Origin: G047528255 sp047528255
GTDB lineage: Bacteria > Bacteroidota > Bacteroidia > Flavobacteriales > Blattabacteriaceae
Reading direction: 5' to 3'
Length of the DNA: 64,000 bases
NCBI GenBank assembly: GCA_047528255.1
Contig: CP180024.1
Coordinates: 806,001-870,000, forward strand
The notes beneath the pieces were generated by a model, which had not been told where the DNA came from, searched no databases, and was given only the letters and a program-made list of their open reading frames with translations. Numbering within the stretch: the first letter of the stretch is position 1; each line of letters begins with the position of its first letter. The translations under genes were made by a program, and so were the position numbers. Shown one piece after another: positions 52,010 to 61,748 of this stretch.

Positions 52010-52294
52010 AAGAATGTTGCATGGAAGAAGGAGGCTAAAATATTTGTAAATCAATATATTGTTTCCTCTATTTGAGGTAGAAAATAAAAAAATACGGCTA
52101 TATACTCGGAAGCACCGCACAAGTAAGCTTTAGTGAACTATATATGCAACGTTCTACCAGAAGGAGTGATTTTTTTAAATTTAAGACCTTGATCCACTGG
52201 GAAGTGATGGAAAAAAATAAGGAAAATATATCAAAAAGGCCAAGGAATAAAATTCCACATGCTACAGTGGAATATCGTTATCTAACGATGACTC
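52010..52294 (+). mobile_element. IS left part, middle layer
   Basis: This plus-strand left end (AAGAATGTTGCATGG) is 285 bases long, cut in the ACGATGACTC segment by the inner copy. It continues at 53566. It contains the leader with the TTTG/TATTTGAGG promoter region. Confidence 0.86.
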
Positions 52295-53565
52295 GAGACT
52301 ATTGTGTTAATAGTGGATTACGTTTATTTAACCATCCTAGATGGCTCGTTAGATAAAATGTACATTTAGTCTTTCACATTGAATTCGAAATACTATTGAT
52401 TATAAATTAATTAATTATATCTATTGTTGTGAACAAAGAATAATAAATCCAGGAGCACGGTACAAATTATGCGCTATAACCTAAATAAGATGCTGGGCAT
52501 GCAAACGATCTAATCCTTTGTAACGAACCTTGCCTGACTCCAAATCAACGCTTCATACTGCCAAAAATATGTTCTACTATCCATCGGGTGTTACTCATTA
52601 ATTTGTTGAATAATATAGCACCCTACTTAAGGGCCGGTTCCTATAGGCTTTTTTCTGTATACGGTCTTTTATGCCTCGACTATGAAAGTAAGACACGTTG
52701 GCTGACACTTGGTAACCTTTGTCTGCATATACTTCTCTGGATTTATATCTTAATTTGCTTATTAATAGATTTATCCTCTACTATCATGATCATTGGCTGC
52801 TACGCTATGTAGCAGCTAATATCATTCCATTTTTATCCCCCCCTCTATAGATCTTGTATCCGTAGTAGAGTTCACCTGATTTCTTGAACCATTTTCCTTG
52901 AGTGTCTACTCCTGATTGAGTCTCTTTTTTTNCCCTTGCTTTNCTTTGACTGATTTNCTTTTTCCCNTCTTNCTNCNGATCNTNCACTNCGTAGNTAGNG
53001 AGNNCNCTTTGGAGNAANGGGACTCACTGTNATACNGNCNTCTACTATCACTNCTNTTTTAACTATNNNCTGATNCTTTTCTAATTCCTTATTGATCTTT
53101 TTCAGTANGNGCTNATATGNNTTTTTGNCTACTATTTCATTNCGAAATNTGCATANAGTCGTATGATCTGGGATCTGATNTTCCAATCGNAAANNACAAA
53201 AGCGCATGCAGATNAAGNGNTNTTTCNNCAATTNTTCCGNTCCTACATCACTGNNATCATANCANTGAATCAAAAGCATCATCTTAAATAACGATATTCC
53301 ACTGTAAGCAGGTTGGCCTTTTATTCCCTGACCTTTTTGATATATTTTTCTTATTCCTTTTTCCATACACTTCCCAGTGGATCAAGGTTTTTAACTTTTT
53401 GAAAAACTCACTCCTTCTGGTAGAACGTTCCATATATAGTTCACTAAAACTTATTTGTTCGGTGCTTCTAAGCATAGATCCGAATTTTTTATTTTATACT
53501 CCAAATATAAAAAAAATATATTGATTTATAAATATTTTAAACTCCTTCTCCCATGCTACATTCTC
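52295..53565 (-). mobile_element. Full-length IS, inner layer, rich in ambiguous bases
   Basis: This minus-strand copy of 1271 bases runs from GAGACTATTGTG to CATGCTACATTCTC. Dozens of N calls lie between 52932 and 53262, in the transposase N-terminal half. A frame from 52872 to 53366 stays open for 164 codons if the Ns are ignored, so this may be one of the better preserved or a collapsed copy. Confidence 0.9.
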
Positions 53566-54544
53566 TATTTTTTGAGTAACTGGTATGATCTCAGTGATGT
53601 AGGAGCGGAAGAATTGCTGAAATATCCTTGATCTTCATGCGCTTTTGTAGTTTTCGATTGGAAGATCAGATACAGATCATACTATTCTATGCATATTTCA
53701 CAATGAAATAGTAGCCAAAAAAGCATATGAGCGCTTACTGAAAAAGATCAATAAGGAATTAGAAAAGAATCAGGCGATAGTTAAAACAGGAGTGATAGTA
53801 GATGCCAGTATTACAGTGAGCCCCTTTGCTCCCAAGTGAGCTCCTACTTACGTAGTGGAGGATCGGAGGAAGAGGGGAAAAAGAAAATCAGTCAAAGAAA
53901 TCAAGGGTAAAAAAAGAGACTCAATTAGGAGTAGACACTCAAGAAAAATTGCTCAAAAAATCAGGTAAACTTTACTACGGATACAAGAGGTACATAGGGG
54001 TGGATAAAAATGAAATGATACTAGCTGTACATAGCGTAGCAGCCAATGAGCATGATAGTAGAGGGCTAAATCCATTAATAAGAAAACTAGGATATAAATC
54101 CATAGAAGTATATGCAGAAAAAGGTTACCAAGTTTCAGCCAACGTGTCTTACTTTCATAATGGAGGCATCAAAGACCGTATACAGAAGAAGCTTATAGGA
54201 ACCGTCCCTTAAGTAGGGGAGCTATATTATTCAATAAATTAGTGAGTAAAACCCAATGGGTAGTAGAACGTATTTTGGCAATAAAAAGAGTTGGTTTGGA
54301 TCAGGCAGGCTCGTTACAAAGGGTTAGCTCATGTTCATACCCAGCATCTTATGGAGGCTATGGCTCATAATTTATATCGTGCCCCTGGTATTATTATGCG
54401 CTGTTCATAAAACAGACATAATTAATTAATTTATAATTAATAGTATTTTGAATATACTGTGAAAAACTAAATCTACATCGTTCTCTAACGAGAACCTCTC
54501 TAGGAGACTAAATAAACGTAATCCACTATTAATATAATTGTCTC
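53566..54544 (+). mobile_element. IS remainder, middle layer
   Basis: This continues the plus-strand copy split at 52294, from TTTTTTGAGTAACTGG to AATATAATTGTCTC. An 87-residue frame at 53949-54212 keeps LYYGYKRYIGVDKNEMILAV through NEHDSRGLNPLIRKLGY and YAEKGYQ, covering the second catalytic Asp region (D changed to E). Confidence 0.87.
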
Positions 54545-54601
54545 GAAATAATATATTGATTTACAAATATTTTACCCCACATTATCTCATCCAACGTTCT
54601 C
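54545..54601 (-). mobile_element. IS left-end tail, outer layer
   Basis: This 57-base left end in minus orientation (GAAATAATATATTG to CCAACGTTCTC) joins the right end of the middle copy at the same base as the junctions at 28171 and 36897. Confidence 0.86.
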
Positions 54602-54643
54602 ACATCTTGATTTTTTTCGTATGCTGTCATTGGAAGATTGGTG

Positions 54644-54675
54644 TTTTACAGTCGGCAAGATTGGAATATATTTGC
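54644..54675 (+). promoter_or_regulatory. Probable Bacteroidota promoter for marC
   Basis: TATATTTGC at 54667-54675 matches the TAnnTTTG -7 box exactly. A TTTT at 54644-54647 stands exactly 19 bases upstream, one mismatch from the TTTG -33 box. Transcription would start about 25 bases before the marC ATG at 54706. It lies in unique sequence just beyond the IS. Confidence 0.5.
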
Positions 54676-54705
54676 ACCCGTCTAACGGATGATACTAAAT
54701 TGAAA

Positions 54706-55287
54706 ATGGAATTTATAAAGTCTCTAACGAGTTGTTTCATGATATTGTTCAGTATCATAGATATTGTAGGAAATACACCTATTATAATGAATTTTAAATC
54801 AAGGGGAAGCATTATAGATTCTAAGAAAATAGTACTGGTGGCGTTAGGGATTTTTTTGTCTTTTTTGTTTTTGGGTCAATCTATATTCGATATCATCGGA
54901 ATCGATGTGAATTCTTTTTCAGTAGCAGGTTCGATTGTTTTGTTTTTTATAGCTTTAGAATTGATATTAGGTATAGAAATTCATAGATCGGGAGAGGATG
55001 TTCAGCCTTCTATAGTCCCCATTGCTTTTCCTCTCATTGCAGGTCCTGGGGCTTTGACTGCATTGATCTCATTGCGCACTGCTTATGATATTGAGGTTAT
55101 TATTTTGGCTTTGCTGTTGAATATGTTGGTAGCTTATTTTGTTATTGGGAGGTCTGATGTCATCACAAAAAAAATAGGTCAAGTCGGGTTGAACGTAGTG
55201 AAGAAAGTATTCGGAATCGTTTTGCTGGCTTTTGCCGTGAAGCTTTTTGCAGCCAATGCTTATGAACTGTTCAAACCGAATCAATGA
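54706..55287 (+). CDS. marC: MarC family integral membrane protein
   Basis: MarC/YchE-like proteins are six-helix inner-membrane proteins of unclear function, once linked to multiple antibiotic resistance. From the ATG at 54706 the product has 193 residues beginning MEFIKSLTSCFMILFSIIDIVGNTP; a longer frame starts inside IS sequence. The IIDIVGNTPI and IAFPLIAGPGALTAL motifs are the conserved family loops. A probable promoter lies directly upstream. The next gene overlaps its stop by four bases. Confidence 0.93.
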   Translation: MEFIKSLTSCFMILFSIIDIVGNTPIIMNFKSRGSIIDSKKIVLVALGIFLSFLFLGQSIFDIIGIDVNSFSVAGSIVLFFIALELILGIEIHRSGEDVQPSIVPIAFPLIAGPGALTALISLRTAYDIEVIILALLLNMLVAYFVIGRSDVITKKIGQVGLNVVKKVFGIVLLAFAVKLFAANAYELFKPNQ

Positions 55288-55487
55288 AAGTATTGTTATA
55301 CATTGTATTAGTGGGATTTGTCCTTTTATTGGCAGGTCATTTCTATTTGATGTTTTTGGGAACCGATTCAGATGCGAATCGGAGTTGTTATCTCATAGGC
55401 GTCTGTAGCGCTTTGTGTGGTATTCTGTTGGTGACAATGTATTTATTTCTTGGGAGTATCCGTAAAAAATACTGCAACCGAGACTAA
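55284..55487 (+). CDS. Small two-helix membrane protein, unknown
   Basis: This 67-residue protein starts at an ATG overlapping the marC TGA (ATGA), so it is probably translated with marC. Two hydrophobic stretches (about residues 3-28 and 36-57) flank a short polar loop with GTDSDANRSC. The C-terminus is basic (IRKKYCNRD). I do not recognise the family. Coupling to marC and conserved-looking hydrophobicity argue that it is real and acts at the membrane with MarC. Confidence 0.6.
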   Translation: MKVLLYIVLVGFVLLLAGHFYLMFLGTDSDANRSCYLIGVCSALCGILLVTMYLFLGSIRKKYCNRD

Positions 55488-55499
55488 TCAAGAAGCCTA

Positions 55500-55523
55500 T
55501 TGATCGTGCTTTTTATCGATCAA
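55500..55523 (+). terminator. Hairpin after the marC operon
   Basis: TTGATCG and CGATCAA form a perfect 7-bp stem with a 10-base loop, 13 bases beyond the small gene's stop. No T-run follows, so it may be a bidirectional structure rather than an intrinsic terminator. Confidence 0.3.
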
Positions 55524-55610
55524 GAAGCAAATAATTTTTTCACGGTCGCGTTTATTTTATCAAAAGGCTCAAGCTTTTTCCTGTGTAGATGAAGATGATT
55601 TGATATGAGT

Positions 55611-55640
55611 TATCCTTATTTTTTTGAGGATATTTTTATT
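55611..55640 (+). terminator. Weak T-tailed hairpin before IS cluster
   Basis: TATCC at 55611-55615 pairs with GGATA at 55628-55632 and is followed by TTTTTATT. It could end transcription of the marC operon. The same bases are also part of a short open frame from 55605 that runs into the IS at 55679, so the role is uncertain. Confidence 0.28.
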
Positions 55641-55678
55641 CAATCGATAGACAGCTCTCAGCAATCGTTTTATACGAT

Positions 55679-55897
55679 GAGACCATTGTCTTAATGATGG
55701 ATTACTTTTATTCAGCCATCCTATATGGCTCGTTGGAAAACGATCAAGATTTAGTTTTGCACATCGTATTCGAAATACTATTGATTATAAATTAATTAAT
55801 TATATCTATTTTTATGAACAGCACATAATGATCCCAGAGGAACGATACAAATTATAACCATATCCTCCATAAGATGCTGGGCATGCATACGAGCTGA
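55679..55897 (-). mobile_element. IS right-end fragment
   Basis: This 219-base minus-strand right end (GAGACCATTGTCTTAATG) is cut at GCATACGAGCT by a plus-strand left end. It covers the 3' untranslated part and the last ~25 transposase codons. Confidence 0.88.
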
Positions 55898-56667
55898 GAG
55901 AATGCTGCATGAGATAAGGAGGTTAAAATATTTGTAATATTAATATATTTTTTTCGTATATACTGGAGTAGAAAATAAAAAATCGGCTCTATGCTCAGAA
56001 GCATTGCACAAATAATCTTTAGTTAACTATGTATGGAATATTCTACCAGAAGGAGTTAGTTTTTTAAGGTTAAAAACCTTTATCTACGTGGAATATCGTT
56101 ATTTAACGATAATACTTTTTAGGCACTGGTATGATCTCAGTGATGTAGGAACAGAAGAATTGGTGAAAGAACCTTGAGCTGCATGATCTTTTGTTGTTTC
56201 CGATTGGAAGATCAGATCCCAGATTATATAACTCTATACAGATTTCGCAATGAAATAGTAGCCAAAAAGACATATTAGCGCTTACTGAAAAAGATCAATA
56301 AGGAATTAGAAAAGCATCAGGCGATAGTAAAATAGGAGTGATAGTGGATATCAGTATTACAGTGAGTTTCTTTGCTCTCAACGGAGCTCCTAGCCTACCT
56401 ACGTAGGGGGGGGGAGAATTGAAAGGAGAGAGGAAAAAGCAAATCAGTTAAAGAAAAGCTAGGGCAAAAAAGAGACTCAATCAGGAGTAGAAACTCAAGG
56501 AAAATGGCTCAAAAAATAAGGTGAACTCTACTACGGATATAAGAAGCACATAGGGGGGGTATAAAAATGGAATGATACTAGCGGTACATAGCGTAGTAGC
56601 TAATGAGTGTTATAGTAGGTGGCTAAATCCATTAATAAGAAAACCAGGATATAAAACCAATAGAAGT
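55898..56667 (+). mobile_element. IS copy lacking its 3' third
   Basis: This plus-strand copy begins GAGAATGCTGCATGAG. It is truncated at 56667 inside the CCAATAGAAGTG segment by the next plus-strand copy. Two expanded G-runs (about 56406 and 56553) break the transposase frame. Confidence 0.88.
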
Positions 56668-57384
56668 GAAAACGTTGCATGGGAGAAGGAGGTTAAAATG
56701 TTTGTAAATAAATATATTGTTTCGGATATTTTGGAATAGAAAATAAAAAAAATTAAAATCTATGCTCAGAAGCACTGCACAAATAAGATTTACTAAACTA
56801 TATATGAAGTTCTATCGGAAGGATTGAGTTTTTCAAAAGGTTAAACACCTTGATCCACTGGGAAGTGGATGGAAAAAGAAATAATAAAAATATATAAAAA
56901 AGCCAGGGAATAAAAGTCCAATCTGCTTATAGTGAAATATCCTTATTTAAGAATGATGACTTTTGAGTCACTGCTATGATCTCAGTGATCTAGAAACGGA
57001 AGAATTGGTGAAATAACCCTTGAGCTGCATACGCTTTTGTGTTTTTCGATTGGAAAATAAGATCCAAGATTATACGACTCTATGCATCATTCGAAATGAA
57101 ATAGTAGCCAAAAAGGCATATAAGCCTTACTGAAAAAGATCAACAAGGAATTAGAAAACATCAGGCTATAGTTAAAATAGGAGTCATGGTAGATGCCAGT
57201 ATTACAGTGAGGCCCTTTGCTCCCAAGGGCTCTTCTACCTACGTAGTGGAGGATCGGAAGGAAGAAGGGAAAAAAGCAAATCAGTCAAAGAAAAGCAAGG
57301 GTAAAAAAGAGACTTAATGAGGAGTAGCTACTCAATAAAAATAGCTCAAGAAATCAGATAAAATCTACTATGGATACAAAAAAC
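56668..57384 (+). mobile_element. IS left part, split by a nested copy
   Basis: This plus-strand copy begins GAAAACGTTGCATGGG. It is interrupted at 57384 after TGGATACAAAAAAC and resumes at 58656 with AAAGCACATAGG. Compared with the uninterrupted consensus, the pentamers AAAAC and AAAGC flank the insert, consistent with an eroded 5-bp duplication. Confidence 0.88.
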
Positions 57385-58655
57385 GAGACCATTGTGTTAA
57401 TTGTGGCTTACGTTTATTCAGCCTCCTAGATGAGATTCGTTAGCTAAAATGTAGATTTTAGTCTTTCATATTGTATTCGAAAACACTTATAATAAGATTA
57501 ATTAATTATATCTGTTTTTATTGACAGCTCATAATAATTCCACGGGAACGATACAAATTATGCGCCATAGCCTCCATAAGATGCTGGGCATGCACCCGAG
57601 CTAATCCTTTGTAACGATCCTTTCCTGATCCAAACCGACGATTTATACTACCAAAAATACGTTCTACTACCCATCCGGTTTTACTCACTAATTTCTTGAA
57701 TAATATAAATATGCCTACTTAAGAGCCGGTTTCTATAGGTTTTCTTCTGTATACGGTCTTTGATGCTTCGACTATGAAAGTAAGACATGTTGGTTGATAC
57801 TTGGTACCTTTGTCTGCATATACTTCTCTGGATTTATATCCTAGTTTGCTTATTAATGGCTTTATCTCTCTACTATCATGCTCATTGGCGGCTACGCTAT
57901 GTACAGCTAGTATCATTCCATTTTTATACCCCCCCCCTATGTGCTTCTTGTATCCGTAGTAGAGTTTACCTGATTTCTTGAACCATTTTCCTTGAGTTCC
58001 TACTCCTGATCAAGTCTCTTTTTTTACCCTTTCTTTTCTTTAACTGATTTGTTTTTTCCCTCTTCCTTCCGATCCTCCACTACAGAGATAGGATCTCTCT
58101 TTGGAGCAAAGGCCCTCACTGTAATACTGGCATCTACTATCACTCCTTTTTTAATTATCGCCTGATGATTTTCTAATTCCTTATTGATCTTTTTCAGTAA
58201 GGTTTATATGCCATTTTGGCTACTATTTCATTGCGAAATCTGCATAGAATCGTATGATCTGGGATTTGATATTCCAATCGAAAACTACAAAAGAGCATGC
58301 AGATCAAGGATATTTCGCCAATCCTTCCTCTCCTACATCACTGAGATCATATCAGTGACTCAAAAGCATCATCTTAAATAACGATATTCCAATGTAAGCA
58401 GGTTGCCCTTTTATTCCCTGACCTTTTTGATATATTTTTCTTATTCCTTTTTCCATTCACTTCCGAGTGGATCAAAGTGTCTAACCTTTTAAAAACTCAA
58501 GCCTTCTGGTAGAAGATTCCATATATAGTTTACTAAAGCTTATTTGTGCGGTGCTTCTTAGCATAGAGCTGAATTTTTCATTTTATACTCCAAATATACA
58601 AAACAATATATTGATTTACAAATATTTTAAACTCCTTCATCCATGCAACATTCTC
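57385..58655 (-). mobile_element. Full-length decayed IS nested in a plus-strand copy
   Basis: This minus-strand copy of 1271 bases runs from GAGACCATTGTGTTAATTG to CATGCAACATTCTC. A 65-residue frame at 57719-57916 keeps MILAVHSVAANEHDSREIKP and REVYADKG. A C-run near 57929 marks the variable G-tract. The N-terminal half is frameshifted. Confidence 0.92.
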
Positions 58656-59212
58656 AAAGCACATAGGAATGGATAAAAATGGAATGATACTATAGTTCAT
58701 AGCATAGCAGCCAATGAACATGATAGTAGAGGGCTAAAGCGATTAATAAGCAAAATAGGTTATAAACCAGAGAAGTATATGCGAACATAGTTTACCACGT
58801 GCCAGCCAACGTTTCTTATTTTCATAATCGAGGCATCAAAGATCATATAGAGAAGAAAGCCTATAGGGCACTGTAGCTTAAATAGGATAGGTATATTATT
58901 CAACATAATTAGTGAGTAAAACCCGATGGGTACTAGAACGTACTTTTGGTAGTATAAAGGGGTGGTTTGGATCAGGAAAGGCCCGTTACAAAAGAATTAG
59001 CTCGCGTGCATGTTCAGCATCTTATGGATGCTATGGCTCATAATTTGTATCGTTCCCCTGACATTATTATGCATTGTCCATAAAAAAAATATAATTAATT
59101 TATAATCAATAGTTTTCGAATACAATGTGAAAAGCTAAATCTAGATCGTTCTCTAATCGAAGTCATCTAGGATGCCTGAATAAATATAATCCATAATTAA
59201 CAAAATGGTCTC
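58656..59212 (+). mobile_element. IS right part, continuation of 56668 copy
   Basis: This is the 3' portion of the plus-strand copy, from AAAGCACATAGG to ACAAAATGGTCTC. It includes the second half of the transposase with the CRITICAL Glu region eroded by indels. It ends 46 bases from the fabI stop. Confidence 0.87.
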
Positions 59213-59258
59213 AGATATAAAAACCCCTTCTTTTGGCCTGATTTCAATCTTATTTTTC

Positions 59259-60068
59259 TTACATGAATCGTTTCATCATAGTCTCGCTTACTCCCGTACT
59301 GGAAAATCCTCCATCGTGATAAAGATTTTGCATTGTCACCTTCTTGGTCAAATCGGAAAAAAGCGTGATCACATATTCCGCACAATCTTGAGCTGAAGCA
59401 TTACCCAACGGAGAAAGCTCCTCAGCATAATTCAAAAATCCGTCAAAACCTTTAATCCCTTTCCCGGCTGTAGTAAAGGTAGGCGACTGAGAAACGGTAT
59501 TCACGCGCACTTTGCGCTTCAAACCCCAATGATAGCCGAAGCTACGGGCGACACTCTCAAGATAAGCTTTGTGATCGGACATGTCGTTATAGTCCGGAAA
59601 ACTCCGTTGTCCAGCGATATAAGTAAGAGCCACGATAGAACCCCACTCATCTATAGCATCCTTGTCCCACGCGGCTTTCATCACTTTGTGAAAAGACACG
59701 GCAGAAACATCCCAACCCTTTTGCAACCAATCATAGTTGAGATCCGTATAATGACGGCCCTTTCGCACATTGACGGACATTCCTATCGAATGTAATATAA
59801 AGTCGATCTTCCCGACGAAATGCTTTAAAGATTCATCAAAAAGTTTTTCGAGATCTTCCATGGAAGTAGCGTCTGCAGAGATTACTACCGACTGAGTTTT
59901 CTTCGCCAGTTGATCAATCTTGCCCATCTTTAAAGCTATGGGAGCATTGCTCAGAACAAAAGAGGAGCCTTGTTGATATGCATATTCAGCTACCTTCCAA
60001 GCAATCGAATTTTCATCCAACGCTCCGAAGATGATGCCTTTCTTTCCTTTTAATAACTGATAAGACAT
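59259..60068 (-). CDS. fabI: Enoyl-ACP reductase (FabI)
   Basis: FabI performs the last reduction of each fatty-acid elongation cycle using NAD(P)H. The 269 residues show GKKGIIFGALDENSIAWKVA (cofactor binding), ILHSIGMSVN, and the active-site residues Tyr150 (LTYIAGQ), Tyr160 and Lys167 (FPDYNDMSDHKAYLES), the YxxxxxxK spacing of FabI. RVNTVSQSPTFTTAGKGI follows, where many homologues have RVNAISAGPIRT. Length is normal. It is isolated between two IS clusters, with about 88 unique bases upstream for a promoter. Confidence 0.95.
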   Translation of the reverse strand: MSYQLLKGKKGIIFGALDENSIAWKVAEYAYQQGSSFVLSNAPIALKMGKIDQLAKKTQSVVISADATSMEDLEKLFDESLKHFVGKIDFILHSIGMSVNVRKGRHYTDLNYDWLQKGWDVSAVSFHKVMKAAWDKDAIDEWGSIVALTYIAGQRSFPDYNDMSDHKAYLESVARSFGYHWGLKRKVRVNTVSQSPTFTTAGKGIKGFDGFLNYAEELSPLGNASAQDCAEYVITLFSDLTKKVTMQNLYHDGGFSSTGVSETMMKRFM

Positions 60069-60156
60069 AACGAAAATTTTGCCCTAAAGATAGATATGTT
60101 TGGGAAAAATGATCTCCCTATCATTACAAACAACGATACACTTCTCATTCCCATTC

Positions 60157-60418
60157 AAGACCATTCTGTTAAGATGGATTACGTTTATTCATCCTCCTAG
60201 AGAGTCTTTGTTGGAGAAGATGTAGATTTAGTTTTTTAGATCGTATTTGAAATACTCTTGATTATAAATTAATTAATTATATCTATCTATTATGAATAGC
60301 GAACAATGAAGCCAGCAGAACGATACAAATTATTTGACATAGTCTACATAAGAATGCATACGGGCTAATCCTCTGTAATGAGCCTTGACTGATCCAAACC
60401 AACGTTTTGAAAAGGTTG
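60157..60418 (-). mobile_element. IS right-end fragment, outer layer
   Basis: This minus-strand right end (AAGACCATTCTG at 60157) is 262 bases long, cut at CCAACGTTTT by a plus-strand copy. The left-end tail at 61683-61732 could be the other end of the same element. Confidence 0.86.
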
Positions 60419-61682
60419 CATGAGAGAAGTAAGTTAAAATATTTGTAAATCAATATCTTATTTCGTCTATTTGTAGTAGAAAATAAAAAAATTCGACTCT
60501 ATGTTCAGAATCCTCTCGCTAATAAGCTTTAGTGGGCTATATATGGAACGTTCTAGCAGAACGTAGTGAGTTGTTCAAAAGTTTAACACCTTGATTCACT
60601 TGTAAGAAATGGAAAAAGAAATAAGAAGAATATATTAAAAAGGCCAGCGAATAAAAGGCCAACCCTGCTTACAATAGAATATCGTTATTTAACGATAACG
60701 CTTTTGAGTCACTGCTATGATCTCAGTGATGTAGGAGCGGAAGAATTGGTGAAATATCCTTGAGCTGCATGTGCTTTTGTGATTTTTGATTGAAAGATCA
60801 GATCCCAGATCATACGACCCTATGCAGATTCCGCAATGAAATAGTAGCCAAAAATACATATGAGTGCTTACTGCAAAAAGATCAATAAGGAATTAGAAAA
60901 GCATTAGAATATATTTAAAACAGGAGTGATATTAGATTCCAGTATTACACTGATTCCCATTTGCCCAAATGGGCTTTTACCTACGTAGTGTAGGATCAGA
61001 AGGAAGAGGGCGAAAAGAAAATCCTCAAAGAAAAGAAAGGGCAAAAAAAGAGACTCAATCAGGAGTAGAGACTCAAGAAAAATAGATCAAGAAATCAGAT
61101 AAATTCTACTACTAATATAAGAAACACATAGGAGATGGATAAAAATTGAATGATACTAGCGGTATATAGCGTAGCATCCAATGAGCATAATAGTAGAAGA
61201 CTAAAGCCATTAATAAGCAATCTAGGATATAAAGCCCAGAGAAGTATATGCAGATAAAGATTACCAAGTTCTAGCCAACGTGTCTTACTTTCATAGTCGA
61301 GGTATCAAATACCGTATACAGAAGAAAACCTAGAGAAAATATCCCTTAGGTAGAATAGCTATGTTATTCAAAAAATTAGTGAGTAAAACCCAATGGGTAG
61401 TAAAACGAGCTTATAGCAGTATAAAGCGTTGTTTTGGAGTAGGAAAGGCTCGTTACAAAGGATTAGCTCGTGTGCATGTCCAGCATCTTATGGAGGATAT
61501 GGCACATAATTTGTATCGTGCTCCTGGTATCATTATGTTCTGTTCATAAATATAGATATAAATTAATTAATTTATAATCAATAGTATTTCGAATACGATG
61601 TGAAAGACTAAATCTACATCGTTCTCCAACGAAGTCTATCTAGGGCCTGAATAAACGTAATACACCTTAACATAATGGTTCC
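60419..61682 (+). mobile_element. Full-length decayed IS downstream of a right-end fragment
   Basis: This plus-strand copy runs from GAAAAGGTTGCATGAG to CATAATGGTTCC. A 62-residue frame at 61361-61549 keeps the C-terminal KTQWVVKRAYSSIKRCFGVG and ARVHVQHLMEDMAHNLYRAP; the catalytic Glu of VERTFG is Lys here. Other parts are frameshifted. Confidence 0.9.
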
Positions 61683-61732
61683 TATTTATTTGCAAATATT
61701 TACCACCACAAGTTTTTTCATACAACGTTCTC
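61683..61732 (-). mobile_element. IS left-end tail before the UbiA-like gene
   Basis: This 50-base left end in minus orientation ends CATACAACGTTCTC. It follows the right end of the previous copy directly, a few bases shorter than the other tails. It stops 16 bases before the ATG of the next gene. Confidence 0.8.
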
Positions 61733-61748
61733 AGTATATTTGATCCCT

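Noticed and set aside
54538..54705. Longer marC start giving 56 extra residues
   Set aside because: It begins inside the IS and precedes a good promoter motif; the ATG at 54706 gives the normal MarC N-terminus.
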